Below, piece after piece: positions 11,659 through 22,459 of a stretch of 64,000 nucleotides of DNA. The stretch is taken from NCBI RefSeq assembly GCF_001540865.1, contig NC_033624.1, forward strand, positions 248,001 through 312,000, in the 5' to 3' direction. The notes beneath the pieces were generated by a model. That model ran no database searches. It had not been told where the DNA came from and saw only the letters and a program-made list of their open reading frames with translations. The DNA comes from Ananas comosus (lineage: Eukaryota > Streptophyta > Magnoliopsida > Poales > Bromeliaceae). The position numbers and the translations under genes were made by a program. Every line of letters begins with the position of its first letter. Within the stretch, counting starts at the first letter, position 1.

Positions 11659-14600
11659 TTAAAAGCCTTGAAAGGCTTCTGCAGATAGCAGTCGCCTTGT
11701 GGTCGGAGCTGGTGGTGCCAATCCAGGTATATCTCTGATGTTCTTGTTGTTTGGGTGTACAATCTGAAAAGTCGACAAAGAAAAAATACTGATTATTATT
11801 TGGAGAAACCAATCATGGAAACAACACAGGAATACATGCAGAATAAAATTATTGGCAAATTTGATATCATGTTAGCAAAGAAAGATGGATACGTCAAAAT
11901 TTTCCATGTCTCTGTTGGGAGCTGATTATATAAATAACCATAAGGCAAAAATGTCAACCAGCAATTGAACGAAGGGTTGACATTGCAAGAAATTAGTTCA
12001 AGAAAAAGTCTAAGTGGAAGATTAACAATTAAATTTTAACTGCAGAAAGTTCGTTCCTGCCAGTGTGTTTTACCCTTTGATAAATTAATAAATAGAACTC
12101 CAGATACTGTAGCATATATACATTCATAATACTAAGGGACCACCATTGAGACCATAGAAGTAGGGACATTGGTCTATGCGAGCTTACTTACAACGTCGGT
12201 GCATTAAGTTAATTTCCAAGTCAATAATTTGAACTAAGAACAGAGAAACATGATAAAGATCTAATCCTGATATATGACAAGAAGTTGATAATATGCACCT
12301 TCACAATGATGATTGCAATAACACCACAAACGATCAAAAACAGGAAAAACATAATGCATTTATCAGTAGCCACCTGCAAGTTTACAGATAAGGTTGTTTA
12401 GACAGGTATATACAGGAGAAGTTGAAATATGTGATTGTGCATGGTAGTATTTAATAAGCTCACCTGCCTACCAATCTCTTTCACCAGTTGAGAAGCCTTC
12501 TTAATCGAGAACTGAATAGTATCAAGTTCATTGACAATGCGACCCATTTGTTCAGTCTGCAAATCATAGAACAAACTTCTATGAGGCAGGAAAATGTTCA
12601 AGAGTGAACGAGTCCCTAAGAGATATTAGACTTGTTGGGTACGCTTGATATTAATGTCAAAAATTTCTATACAGGCCTGTCCCGGGCCAAACTAGCAATC
12701 AGGTAAGCTAGCTCCATTTATAACCAATATATTTCAGATATTACAGAATCTACTTACTTGTCCCTTAAGGTTTGCAGCAGTCTGAGCTCCAACGTCAATA
12801 GTTTGCTCAACAACCTACAATTCAACTTTCACATGAGAGTTAGGAGAGAGAAAATGATAGGACAATGCAAGTTGATACTATACCATTTTTGAGCGTTCAA
12901 TAGCTTGATCAGTCTCATCCATCTTCTTCCTTCCAGCATCAATAAGCTCTTGATTAGACATTTCTGCAAGACAGACAGAACATGCTTTCATTCTTATTCA
13001 GATGCTAGAAGGTAAACCTCCAACCAATGTTATAGAGAAAATTAATGACACACTTCGACAATCCATTGAGAGATAGCGTTGTCTCTGTTTTGAGTATCAC
13101 TTGATATGCGCCTCTACTAAATCTTCTCCACAAATAAGGAACTTGATCCGTTCAGAAGATTGAGACTATCAAGAATCACAAGAATACGCTTTCACTTTAC
13201 CAAACTTTCACTTTACCATCCTATAATATCCACACCAAAACGGGAAAAGACCCTAGATTAATCATTTCCAGCTTATTTTCAAAATTTAGAAAAAGTATAA
13301 GACACACACTTGCAATTTATTCAGTAAGTACATAGAGAAAAGAATCTGCATCATCATTTCATTCTATATGCCTCTTGATATATAAAATATTCAAATGTGA
13401 TGTCCATTTTCCAGCTGACCTACAATTAGCTTCTACAGTAATCCTATGTCATTTAATACTTGCACATTCAAGATCAAGTCAGGTTTGTGGCCTGGTCAGG
13501 TTGCACCCAGCTTCTAAATCATTTCTTTAGAATACATAACCGCTAATATGTCATCACTGAGCCACCTCTAGTTTGTTTTGACGCATTGGCACAATATCAA
13601 CAGCCTGATAATTGCTTTTAGCGGATGGATAAATAAGTTGATATATTCATCAGACAATTCAATCTGTCATCATGAACAACTGTAAACATAACGTAGCTTA
13701 GGAAAAGTAGTAGAACTTAAAAAAAAAAGTTTAGCCATACATGAACAAATAAATCAGGAAAGGATTGCTTTTAAATGAGTTCTAAGTGCAAAGGATATTA
13801 ACAATTACCTGAAGCCAGTCGAACATTGTCATCAGGTACAGCATCACTGCCTCCGGCACCCATGTCAAAGAGTTCAACTCTCTTATTACCAAGGCTACTC
13901 TGATATCTGCCATAGTATCATAATGAGGAGACATTGGCATTAGTAAACAAGAAAACTTCAAAAATAAAAAAACCACCGACTAAATTTTCAGACGAAAGAC
14001 ACATGAGCTGGAAAGATAGAGATGTGAAAGGTCAAGTTGAAGAAAAAGTCAAAAGCGGAATAATTGAAGAGTTTGATGAACAATGAAAACTTAATAATTT
14101 TCTTCCAGATATCTATATGTTAATCGGTTGACAGATATTTGGTGTTTATTTTAAAGCTCAAGCCTTAAGAGTAGTAAAAGGGCCAGAGACTTCTAGTTTG
14201 AAGTACAAAATTACTAGAAAAGAAGGCTAATTTAGCATCTGAAGACAAACTGTAGCATGATTGAATGCTACACAATAAAAGAAAACAAGGATAGCCAAGG
14301 AAAATACATCACTGCAAGCAACAGACTATTCCATAAGCTCGTCCACGGAAATTCTACTTAAATTGCTAAAGATATGAGACTTATGATGCACTCCCATAAC
14401 GTCCTATCCTAAGCCAGAAGTTTAGCTTATTTTCAAGCAAGCAGACGAGAAGCATATGCTGGCAATATAGGTTTCCCAGCTTGAGTTGTTACCACAACTT
14501 TGTCACAATCCAATCTTCAATTTTGTCCATAATAATGTCATTACTTTGAGCATCTCCAGCTAATAATCTTTTTATTACAAATCAGGTCAGTTGGAGATGC

Positions 14601-16068
14601 AGTTTTAGAAAATGAAAAAAAAAAGTGTATGCAGCAAGTATTTTATACTTACGTTTTTCTCAAGGCGACATACGAGTTTAGCTCTTTTATCTGTCAAAAA
14701 TGCAGTGAAAATCAATAGTTAAATAGAAACAAAAAAGATTAAAAATAGCATTGAAACAAGAAGAAAATCACTTACCATGGATTGCTTCCTTTCATTAAGC
14801 TGTTTATTGACATCAGGAGGGTTTCGACTCTCCTCCTCCTTAAATACGCGGTCAAATTCTTTGATTAAACTGTTAAAAGAAGGATTTTCAATTAATAAGA
14901 ATGCATGCAGCTTCAATCTTTGTTAGAATAGAACATGATGCAGAATCAATAAGGGATTCCTGAGTGATAAAAATATAGTGAATGTCATGCGGCATGGGAT
15001 CCATGCGTAAGAACTTATCTGCATGTAATGAAGCTGAAAAAGTTCAATTAATTTCAATTACAATCAATAAATTGACAATTAAGTTTTATCAGACCAACCG
15101 CTTACACTCCCTCATTTGTCCAGTTAGCTCCTCCAAATGCTTAGACTGCCTATTAGCGTCTTTAATCTTGTCCAACTTCTGGAATCCATTCCTGCAAAAA
15201 AGAAAAAAAGGGAAAAAGAAAGGTAGGAACCTCATAGTCAGTCGAAACAAATTACAAACCTATTCATTACACTGCCACACTAGAGTGTGTTGATATCAAC
15301 AATAAGTATTGAACGTGAAGGTTTACAAGAAGAATTTTACAGCACATATAGGAAGTATCGCTACATACCTTCATGGAACTAGAAATGTTTCTAAACAAGA
15401 AGTTGATATTGCTAACGCACCAAATGATAGAAACTTGAAAACGGCAAAAGTTTATTTGGTAGAAGTGACTCAGATAAGAAACAAAGAAATAGATAAATTC
15501 CAACACAAGAGCATGTCGATAGCATGTTAAGGATTAGCTAAATCTAAATCAGAAATTCACATATTTCGAGAATTTGGTAACTTTTTAAGCTTTGTAGTTA
15601 CATACGATAGAGCCAAAGAATGTTAATTTAATAACCATGCCAACTATACGAAAGTTAGTGGCTCTTTCACCTTAATGTTTGATATTAATATTAATCCCTA
15701 GAATCCACCGGAGAGACGAATTCTACATATTTCACTAAACATTAGCGAATCAAGGGATGCTTTTCGATTATACGACATTGAGTAATAATAATCAGATTGT
15801 ACATCGCTTCTCTCCAATTTCACCGTAGAGCGGCATTACAAAAAAAAAAAAAAAAAAAAAAGCACAATGCTCACGAATTACAAGCAAAATCTTCTTTTTG
15901 TTCATTAAAGCTTCCCAAATTGGAGAAACTGTCCTAATAATTGAAAATATATAGAATAATTAAGGGATCGAGATAAAAAAAAAAACCATACTGGAGGGCT
16001 CGGAAGATGTCTTGGATCTCCCCGTCGAGCTGCTCCAGCTCCGCGCTCATCGCTACACCACTCGCCAT
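11659..16068 (-). CDS. NPSN13: Novel plant SNARE, NPSN13-like Qb-SNARE, 269 aa, 10 exons
   Basis: Minus-strand exons are 16068-15992, 15191-15099, 14869-14776, 14690-14653, 13906-13809, 12963-12884, 12814-12758, 12556-12464, 12373-12299 and 11763-11659. All have GT-AG borders and consistent phases, giving exactly 269 residues plus TAA. The start is MASGVAMSAELEQLDGEIQD. An N-terminal helical region (about 1-100) is followed by the SNARE motif (about 160-215, TEQMGRIVNELDTIQFSIKK), a C-terminal membrane anchor (CIMFFLFLIVCGVIAIIIV) and a short tail IVHPNNKNIRDIPGLAPP. NPSNs are plant-specific Qb-SNAREs of the plasma membrane and cell plate that pair with syntaxins such as KNOLLE. The tail and NELD..ASQLVKEIGRQ are near-invariant in the family. 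The 13 versus 11/12 assignment rests on the middle region (VELFDMGAG) and is less certain. Confidence 0.93.
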
Positions 16069-16236
16069 TATCACCCCCAAGGATCACGATCCCTCCGCAG
16101 ACACTGCCCAATCCGAAGCTCTACACCATGACCGACGTAGAACACGAAGCTCTCGATCAACACCGCGCGCTCGAATCCATCGTAGAGGAATCGATGACGG
16201 GAGGGGGAAGAGGAAAAGGGTCGGGATCCGGAACGG

Positions 16237-16250
16237 AACCCTAACCCTAG
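16237..16250. promoter_or_regulatory. Telo-box-like motif in the 5' region of NPSN
   Basis: AACCCTAACCCTAG lies about 170 bp upstream of the NPSN start codon, in a GC-rich 5' leader region. Telo-boxes (AAACCCTA) are common near plant transcription starts and are bound by telomere-repeat-binding factors. The role here is inferred from the motif only. Confidence 0.4.
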
Positions 16251-16662
16251 ACAACGAGGAGATCTCGGAGGTGGGGTGAATGTCCAAACCCCGGCGAAGA
16301 GGATATCTAGGGCTCTTTTGAGAGACAGGGGAGAGGGAGAGAGAGAGAGGAGAATATTTGCATTTGCAATCGTTGAATAAATACGTGGCGTGATGGAGAT
16401 CGGACGGTTGATAAATGATCGATATTTGTCTGAAATCGTGAGAGGAGGGAGGCGCACGATAGCGAGGGCAGTCGTTGGGCGGACAGAGTGGGTGTGAGGT
16501 GGAATGTGCTGTCCGCGTCCGGCTTTCGTATGGTCGACGCCGTGGGCCCACTCGGAGAAAGGACACCGGCACACGCGTTACAGTATTTGTCCGGCCCAAT
16601 AACATTTTATACAGAAAAGGACTAATGGGCGGCCCAACATCCTTTAAATGGTTGAGCCAACT

Positions 16663-16820
16663 TTTTTTTTTTTTTTGAGAGATAGGTAGCACACTACCGT
16701 GCTTCGTTTATTTCATTTAGAAATAAATTTAGCTAGAAACGTGAATAAACTAGAATTCGAACTAAGGTCTCGGATACCAACCACCAATTCCTTCGCCACT
16801 TGCTCTAGGGACGGTAGGTG
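16663..16820 (-). mobile_element. tRNA-type SINE, copy 2, with 13-bp target duplication
   Basis: Poly-T, then GAGAGATAGGTAGCACACTA, the TTTCATTTAGAAATAAA palindrome, AATTCGAACTAAGGTCTCGG and CCACTTGCTCTAGGGACGGT. It is flanked by GGTTGAGCCAACT at 16650-16662 and GGTTGAACCAACT at 16821-16833 (one mismatch). On the minus strand it starts with the A-box region and ends in poly-A, as expected for a retroposed tRNA-derived SINE. Confidence 0.88.
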
Positions 16821-17229
16821 GGTTGAACCAACTCTTATCTGATCTTATTTTGGACAGTGCGACAATTCCTCTTGTGCTTGTTCCCGTTTATCTTAAGTAG
16901 ATTTTTAAGTTGGAGATGCAAAGTACAATTCAAACTTGATTTGAGGTTGATTAATTTGAGAAACGAACTGGTACTGATCCAAATTAAAAAAGAACAAAGT
17001 AAAATCCGGTAATTCTACAGAGCTTACACAATTAGGCACGAGTAGCAAATTTTTAACTATGTAGTGCATGTCTGGAATACATGACTCCACGTGACACTTC
17101 GTATTTTACAGGCAAACATTAACAAAAAAAACTAAAGAAGTCATGCATCCTGTACTTCTCTAAGCATTCAGAGACTTCAGACTTGCAGGTCTATAGCATA
17201 GGTTCTTTAGTTTTACTTTTTCTTTTCAA

Positions 17230-17348
17230 TGTCTGAACCTGATCATTGATTCTAATTTGGATATTATTATAAGGATAATTATATATAAATAGTATAATAT
17301 GTTCTGAATCCCATCATTGATTCTAATTTGGATATTATTATAAGGATA
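17230..17348. repeat. Direct repeat of about 48 bp
   Basis: TCATTGATTCTAATTTGGAT plus flanking bases up to AAGGATA occurs at 17230-17277 and again at 17300-17348 with few differences, separated by an AT-rich spacer. It lies immediately before the MITE at 17559. Confidence 0.7.
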
Positions 17349-17558
17349 TATATATACAGAACTAGGCTGGAATACTATCAATAATACTAAGTTATTTGTG
17401 CTATTAGTATTTTAGCCCTTAGATTAAGAAATGTACGGTTATGATGATATGGCCCACATAGGGTTGAGTGGGTGGTTGGCTGAATAGTATAATCTAACGA
17501 GTAAAAATAATCGAAAGAGTTAATCTAACGGTAGAAACTTGATAGCACAAAGTGTTTG

Positions 17559-18242
17559 GGGTGCGTTTGGTTCGCGCTATCTTTCAAAGATTCCTAGTAA
17601 TCCAATAGGAATAAAAAAATATGACGGTGTTTGGCTAAACGCACTAAGTAATCTAGTTGGTAATATTGGATTCACTTGAGAATAAGATTCACCCCAAAGT
17701 ACTAATCTCATTCTCTTGAGGGAGGATGGCTATCCTCATATTAATGGATTTTGGTAATTATAATATGTCTAATCTCTTTCTTTCTCCCTACCCGCCGGCT
17801 AATTGATATTATTTTTCTTTACACTCTAATCTCATATCTCTCTCTAAACTTATCTTTCTCTCTAAAATTTAACTTTTTTTTTCTCTCTCTAAACTAAGCT
17901 TTTCTCTCTCTTTCTAAAATCTCAACTCTCTTACTCCCTCTAATTTCGACTCTATATCTTTTTCTATTTTTTTAATTATGTTCTCTCTCTCTCTAAATTA
18001 TGCTCTCTCCTTCTTTTTTCTAAAAAGATGTTGAAACTTTTAATAGCATTATCTAAAATTAATTAAAAAATAAATAAATTAATTGTATATTTTTTGTAAT
18101 ATTAAATAACATGGCTAAATAATATTACCGTACGAACCAAACATAGGAATTCCACATTCTTAGTAATAGAATGAATAGGAATAAGATTCTCGGACATCTT
18201 TTCATTCTTAGTAATCTTTCATAATGCGAACCAAACGCACCC
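17559..18242. mobile_element. PIF/Harbinger-like non-autonomous element (MITE), 684 bp
   Basis: The left end GGGTGCGTTTGGTTCGC is matched exactly by the inverted right end (GCGAACCAAACGCACCC), and the inner bases remain similar (CTATCTTTCAAAGATT versus ATTATGAAAGATTACT). It is flanked by TTG on both sides, a 3-bp target duplication as in PIF/Harbinger elements. The interior is CT-rich (TCTCTCTCTAAA motifs) and non-coding. The superfamily call rests on TIR style and duplication length. Confidence 0.75.
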
Positions 18243-18269
18243 TTGGTGCTATTGATAGCATAGCAGCTG

Positions 18270-18272
<3 letters not shown>

Positions 18273-18311
<39 letters not shown>

Positions 18312-18498
18312 GTTTCGGGTTCAAATTTTTGGATTCGGGTTCAGATTCGGGTTTCAGATTTTTAGTCAGGTTCGGATTTGGATACGGATTTTTAAAATCT
18401 GTCGAGTTCAGATTTGGGTTCGGATCTTGGGTTTGGAGTCGGGTTCGGGTTCGGATTTTTGAAAATTCGCCCTGAATCCGACCCGTTGACATCTCTAC
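18273..18498. mobile_element. (TA)n microsatellite plus transposon fragment rich in TTCGGGTTCGGA
   Basis: A (TA)n run (18273-18308) is followed by about 180 bp of TTCGGGTTCAGATTCGGG-type motifs ending CCGACCCGTTGACATCTCTA. This end is the inverted counterpart of the end at 6741, so the two are fragments of one family. The open frames on both strands here come from the repeat and are not genes. Confidence 0.5.
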
Positions 18499-18784
18499 AC
18501 ACAAGCTAGTTGAGTGGCTAAAATTAATACTAACAGACTGTTTTACCCTTTTGTAATTTTGATTTTACTAAATATTATTTATCATTTCTAATTTTGTTTG
18601 ATTCGAAATTTCGTGTAAACTATCAATTATAAATTTTTTAAAAAAACTTGAAAAATAATTTTTATAAGCAAAAATCGTGAGTAGGTGGAGGCATAATACA
18701 TGCATGCCTATAGGCTATAGCATAGTTATAGGTGAAGCATTGGAGTCTCCCTCTCCATCGTTGGAGAAGAAGTCCAAAATTTTC

Positions 18785-18864
18785 ATGGCCTCCCTAATTT
18801 TCTTGGTGTTGATGATGTTCACGAGAGTGGTAGGAATTTTCCCAAAATTAATACCGGAAGAAAG
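18785..18864 (+). pseudogene. Possible first exon of an LRR receptor-like kinase (orphan fragment)
   Basis: An ATG at 18785 opens a frame whose product starts MASLIFLVLMMFTRVVGIFP and runs to LIPEE, ending at a donor (GAAAG|GTAATT) at 18864. A hydrophobic signal-peptide-like stretch followed by IPEE is the usual start of LRR-VIII class receptor kinases. No LRR or malectin exons follow; the next recognisable pieces are kinase tail fragments at 19139 and 19906. I read it as an orphan first exon of the broken receptor-kinase family in this region. Confidence 0.4.
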
Positions 18865-19138
18865 GTAATTATTATTATTATTTTTTATTTAAAATAAACA
18901 AAAATTAATTTAATTTGTAAATAATTTGAACAGTATTTTGAGGTTTCGGGTCTAGCAAAAAAGCTATTATGCAGACTCCTGTAGCTTATGAAAAATAGCT
19001 ATTACAGTGATAGGTATAAGTATGGGGATAAGAAAAATAGCGTTTGGATGAAAATTGGATTGTTTCCGGAGATAAGAAAAATAACGTTTGGATAGATAAT
19101 ATGGAATAAAAAAAATTGGGTTGTTTCCGGACACAAGC

Positions 19139-19312
19139 CTCGACCCAAATTACTTGAGGGAAGAGGCATTGAATATATTAAACATCTTCCTTATTTGCAC
19201 AAATTCTTCACCAGTATTGAGGCCAAAGATTCTGCACCAGTATTGAGGCAAAATATTTGTGAAGATGCTTGAGGGTAAGATAATCGTTCGAGTCTCATTC
19301 TTATTATTATAT
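19139..19312 (+). pseudogene. Receptor kinase C-terminal fragment 1
   Basis: Translation gives SLDPNYLREEALNILNIFLI, then CTNSSPVLRPK and, after a break, a segment reading KMLEGKIIVRVSFL. It matches the last exon of the pseudogene at 24121-24471 (REEALIMLDLSLVCTNSSPV). A small internal duplication (TTCACCAGTATTGAGGCC / TGCACCAGTATTGAGGC) inserts a stop and shifts the frame. No upstream kinase exons are attached. Confidence 0.75.
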
Positions 19313-19905
19313 ACTTAGTTGAAGTTTCTGGAGCAATATATATGTTTTTGGCATTTAAGCATATATTGAATAACAGTTGAATAACTAACTAATATATCTA
19401 TCCATTCACGGGATAAAAAACAATATTATTTATTTTTTATATTTGTAATATATTATATTACAAATATTTATTACAAATGTATATTTATAATATATATTAC
19501 AAATAAATAATATATATATATATATATCATAAATGAATGACATATATTATCATAAACATAATATTTATATTAATATATTTATTTATATATCTATTTATCT
19601 AATAAAATAAAGAGAAGAATAATTAAAGTTGTTCTTAGTTATTCTATGATACCTTGAATAGATATATTGTAACACTAAAAGAAGAAATTACTAATTGGCG
19701 AGAAAAGAAGCAGTAACTTCTATAAAGATCAATTGGATGCCGTAAGCACAAAATGTTTTAATAAAATAAATAAAGATTCCAAATAAACATATGGCCTTCT
19801 TTGGACACTTCATTCTTGAGTTAGTCGTTATAATATATTTTTTTTACATCCGATAAAAGTGTTCTTATTTTATAGCATTTTATTATTTTTCTTTGCGGGT
19901 TATAT

Positions 19906-20133
19906 GTTCTACAACAGTAGGGAAATCTGATTATGTTGGTGGACATAAACCTTGGCCCAAAATTCTCGAGGGAAAATCCCTTGAATATGTTAAACGTCTT
20001 CTTTATTTGCAGAAATTCGTCACCAATATTGAGGCTGAAGATGTCCGATGTTGTGAAGATACTTGAGGGTAAGTTGATCGTTCAAATCTCATTCTTGAAA
20101 GGAGCAAGGAACAATGAAGTGGACCCAAGTTAA
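19906..20133 (+). pseudogene. Receptor kinase C-terminal fragment 2
   Basis: Another copy of the last kinase exon: it reads NLIMLVDINLGPKFSRENPL and later MSDVVKILEGKLIVQISFLK, ending with a TAA at 20131-20133. The frame is open but isolated from kinase domain exons and ends earlier than the copy at 24121. It appears to be a second duplicated tail. Confidence 0.75.
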
Positions 20134-20479
20134 GAAGAAAGCATATCATTTGATAACGGAGGACTTCCTGGCTCAGTTATAAGCATATCATTTGATCACT
20201 ACAAAAGCAGGTCACCTTTTTATAAAAGATGCATCACTACCGTCCATTTTAAAAAATTTAAGGTCTAAGATTTATTTAGTGTATAGGAGCATTGCTCTAA
20301 TTATTAACTTAAAGATTAGGTAATACACACATCATCATACATCATCTGTTAATTGAGAGGCTTTTATATATATACACAGCTAGTGCGGTGCTAGTAGCTA
20401 GTGTTTTTTTCTTGTGTGTCATCTTAATTACGTTGAGTTGTAGTTGCTTTAATTTTGTATGTTATATTTGCATGCGTAG

Positions 20480-21341
20480 ATGATGGAGTTGGCTTACTTC
20501 GGGATGGATGTCACAAAAAGGAGCCTCTGTGGATAGTCTTTGTCATGTCTGGTACCATCAACCTTACATCGACCTTGATGGTATCATCGTTCAAAATGAT
20601 TGATGGCCGAGGACAGGGCGTCAAAATTACAGACAAAGGTTTACGATTGGAAAAGTCCGAACACGTAATCATTTGCAACCTACAATTCGAGGGTGGCGAT
20701 AAAGAAAATGTCGATGCTATCCAAATTAAGTCCAAATCAACAAACATTTGGATAGTTCGCTGGAACTTGCGCAACTATGCTGACAACCTAATCGATGTCA
20801 GCCACGAAAGCACCAATATTACTATTTCCAGGTAATTAAGCAATTAAAGCCAATCGATCGATGCTTTAATTAATATTCTACTTAATTATTTGCATTAATA
20901 TAAATAAATAGTACTTGCTATATATTCTTTCCCGATTCATTTAATGAGTAAGTGTTGTTTTGAAATGCACGATAAAACAATGCTCATCGGAAGGAGCCCC
21001 GACGACATAGGCGATCGATCCATTGCCGTAACGATACATTGTTGCTTTTTCGACTCCACAATTTAGTGACATCCACGAGTCAAATTTGAAAAAGTATATC
21101 TTTACAACAACTACACTAAAAGCTGGGGCATTTATGTTGTCATGACTTCGTCGAAGCTCAAGTATATATATGCAATCTTGATATTTCGGTGCTCGCAACG
21201 CCCTTTGAATCTTCCTATACATTACAAATTAAACTACTTCTTAAACTCCTTCCCAGTTTGCGTGTATAACAGATCGTGTCTCAGAACAACATATAAGAAG
21301 CAGGGAAAAAGAAGATTGTCTTTGAATATAAATTTGAAAAG
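20480..21341 (+). pseudogene. Pectate lyase-like pseudogene, copy 1 (internal exons only)
   Basis: Exons aligned to the second copy at 27872: 20480-20831 (352 nt, open, starts DDGVGLLRDGCHKKEPLW), about 20949-21161, and 21273-21341. The product resembles plant PL1-family pectate lyase-like proteins (WIVF..SGTINLTS, IDGRGQ, EHVIICNLQFEGG, LIDVSHESTNITIS). Defects are consecutive stops TAG and TGA at 21064-21069 just before HPRVKF, a one-base loss near 21150, and TAA at 21294 where copy 2 has CAC. There is no first exon and no last exon: similarity to copy 2 stops at about 21530, at the final splice acceptor. It is non-functional. Confidence 0.9.
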
Positions 21342-21543
21342 GTATTGTACGTACATACAACGTTTTCCTTTTACTTTTCTTTTTTTTCTTCAAAAAAAGA
21401 TAAAGATATAAACTTATATTTATAGAAATTTGAAGTGATTTTTATATATTTTTGAGGATCCTCATACGCCATACACGATCATAAATATGTCCTACAAGAG
21501 TAATAAATAGCTTGGAATTTTCAAATAGATTTTGTTAACTCAA

Positions 21544-22123
21544 AAACTTCACTTGTTCAGATGTAGACATATAAGCTATAGCTATAGGCATTAACCATTT
21601 TGAGAAATAACAATAAAGTTCATAAAGGAAAAGTAATATTTATTACCGACAAATATTTATTATCAATAAATATTTATTGCTGATTAACTAGTCTGTACTA
21701 ATAGCTTTTCTTCATTTTTATTAATAACAAATATTTATTACCGACAAATATTAATAGAATAATCCTGAAAAAAAAATTAATGAAAAAAAAATAAAAAGAG
21801 CCATACATTTTATACACTATGTTAACCCTTAGAGTCAAAAGGTGAGATGACGATTGTTTTGAATTGCTAATTTAAAGACTTCACTTGCTCAGAAGTAGAT
21901 ATACCGGATATTGCTATAGGCCTTAACCATTTTGAGAAATAACAATAAAGTTTATAAAGAAAAAATAATATTTATTACCAACAAATATTTATTACCGACT
22001 AGCTAAGTAATATCTCTTCATCATTTTTATTAATAACAAATATTTATTATCGACAAATATTAATAGAATAATTTTGAAGAAAAATAAATCAACAAAAAAC
22101 TAAAAGAGCCATGCATTTTGTAC
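21544..22123. repeat. Direct duplication, two copies of about 250-270 bp
   Basis: Copies at about 21544-21815 and 21877-22123 share ACTTCACTTG(T/C)TCAGA, AACCATTTTGAGAAATAACA, repeated AATATTTATTACCGACAAAT motifs and an end AAAGAGCCAT(A/G)CATTTT. They diverge by small indels and substitutions. There is no coding potential; it may be part of a decayed element. Confidence 0.75.
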
Positions 22124-22125
22124 TT

Positions 22126-22283
22126 GATTCAAAATGCGTATGCTATAAATGTTACCTTTATTCATCAGAACCTTACTTTTCAGACAAAACCATATAATAG
22201 GGCCAACCTCACAATAATTAATGTAATGAAAAGGAAGATTCTGATGAATAAAGTTAACATTTATAGCAGACGCATTTTGAATC
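22126..22283. repeat. Long near-perfect inverted repeat (57-bp arms, 44-nt loop)
   Basis: Left arm 22126-22182 begins GATTCAAAATGCGTATGC; right arm 22227-22283 reverse-complements to GATTCAAAATGCGTCTGC and onward, with 4 mismatches in 57 positions. Similarity stops sharply at both outer edges. It would fold into a long hairpin RNA if transcribed. It could be a foldback or MITE-type element, or a young hairpin-siRNA or miRNA-like locus. It sits between the duplicated repeats and the receptor-kinase pseudogene. Confidence 0.85.
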
Positions 22284-22459
22284 ATTGTAATGTGTGTTTG
22301 TGGATAATTAATGTGCAAGATTAGAGACAGTAGAATCAAGGCACAGTTCAATGATTATATATAATTTTTATTTAGCCATTGATGATCTAATATTCACATA
22401 AAAATATATCATAGTAATTAATTTATGTATCGGTGAAAACTTATGCATGCAAATATCAG

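Noticed and set aside
16071..16692. Two overlapping minus-strand frames of 167 and 202 aa upstream of NPSN
   Set aside because: They lie in the GC-rich NPSN 5' leader and include SINE poly-A sequence (KKKK start). Overlapping frames of low complexity match nothing known.
18208..18504. Frames with YIYIYIYI and repeated PNPN/GSDSG
   Set aside because: Translation of a (TA)n run and the TTCGGG repeat of a transposon fragment.
22100..22351. Two small opposed ORFs with the shared peptide INVxFIHQNL
   Set aside because: Their similarity is a by-product of the DNA inverted repeat; there is no other coding sign.
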